A stretch of 5,449 nucleotides of DNA from Candidatus Kerfeldbacteria bacterium (GTDB lineage Bacteria; Patescibacteriota; Patescibacteriia; SBBC01; CAIJZX01), in NCBI GenBank assembly GCA_016217865.1, contig JACRFO010000083.1, positions 1 through 5,449 on the forward strand, in the 5' to 3' direction. The position numbers were made by a program, and so were the translations under genes. This document shows positions 5,320 through 5,449 of this stretch, in pieces (within the stretch, counting starts at the first letter, position 1; every line of letters starts with the position of its first letter). The notes below the pieces were generated by a model, which was given only the letters and a program-made list of their open reading frames with translations, had not been told where the DNA came from and made no database searches.

Positions 5320-5345
5320 ACCCTAGCCAATAGTTCTCTATCGTA
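5320..5345 (-). promoter_or_regulatory. Promoter elements of the secreted-protein gene (two overlapping models)
   Basis: Model one: an extended -10 TGC-TACGAT (hexamer at 5340-5345) starts transcription near 5333, leaving a leader of about 20 nt whose TAGGG lies 7 nt before the ATG as a weak ribosome binding site. Its -35 is poor; a TTGACG further up is spaced too far (22 nt). Model two: TAGGGT (5320-5325) is itself the -10, exactly 6 nt before the ATG, giving a leaderless mRNA like the one suggested for the helicase gene. The sequence does not decide between them. Confidence 0.4.
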
Positions 5346-5369
5346 GCACATTTTCCCGCACCGAACACG

Positions 5370-5449
5370 TCAATCGGTGAAGACGCCAGTGATGTAGCTC
5401 GTTGTTTCCGTACTCAATAGCTGCCCGGTACGCCTGGCGGAATTGTCGT
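5370..5449 (-). CDS. Possible 3' end of an upstream minus-strand gene (25 residues)
   Basis: One minus-strand frame stays open from the right edge to a TGA at 5372-5370 and ends ..TSYITGVFTD. Most of its codons end in C or G with typical choices (GAC, GCC, ACC, TAC, ATC, GGC, GTC, TTC), which looks like coding sequence. A second minus frame is also open to a TAG near 5340 but has a less gene-like third-position composition. Plus-strand frames close quickly or have no usable start. Too little is present to name a family. No terminator is visible between this end and the secreted-protein gene, so the two could be co-transcribed. Confidence 0.38.
   Translation of the reverse strand, partial: DNSARRTGQLLSTETTSYITGVFTD

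Overview
The window carries seven coding features. Six are on the minus strand and one small gene is on the plus strand. Base composition is moderately GC-rich. Three things suggest a Patescibacteria/CPR-type bacterium: a secreted protein with an Asn/Thr-rich linker and a C-terminal domain I recall from many CPR genomes, a divergent tRNA-guanine transglycosylase with an insertion and a GGSFG loop that resembles CPR homologues, and very compact gene spacing. This placement is an inference from remembered family features; no search was run.

Layout from left to right. Positions 1-204 (minus) hold the N-terminal 68 residues of a YkuK/DUF458 RNase H-like protein, cut by the window edge. Its strong sigma-70-type promoter (TTGTCA, 17 nt, TATACT) abuts the tgt stop codon. 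Positions 290-1480 (minus) hold tgt. Between tgt and the next gene is a divergent promoter region in which a plus-strand TTGACA box touches a minus-strand TATACT box. Positions 1589-1840 (plus) hold an unrecognised 83-residue basic, Cys-containing small protein with a good ribosome binding site. It overlaps the convergent SRPBCC/AHSA1 gene (1826-2257, minus) by 15 bp. That gene is coupled by an ATGA overlap to an upstream DEAD-box RNA helicase (2254-3495, minus). A clean intrinsic terminator (3533-3560) separates the helicase from a 579-residue membrane-anchored secreted protein (3574-5313, minus). A probable 3' end of another minus-strand gene lies at the right edge.

Functionally, tgt (tRNA wobble modification), the DEAD-box helicase and the YkuK-like RNase H fold protein all point to RNA metabolism, but only the helicase-SRPBCC pair is a clear operon. 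The secreted protein looks like an independent transcription unit.

Main items for a second look: a perfect 24-bp palindrome inside the secreted-protein gene, the unrecognised small Cys protein, the substitutions in Tgt at normally invariant sites, matching TAGGsT-6 nt-ATG starts on two genes, and a terminator-like hairpin plus T7 inside the 3' end of the SRPBCC gene. No mobile element, CRISPR array, tRNA or rRNA was seen.
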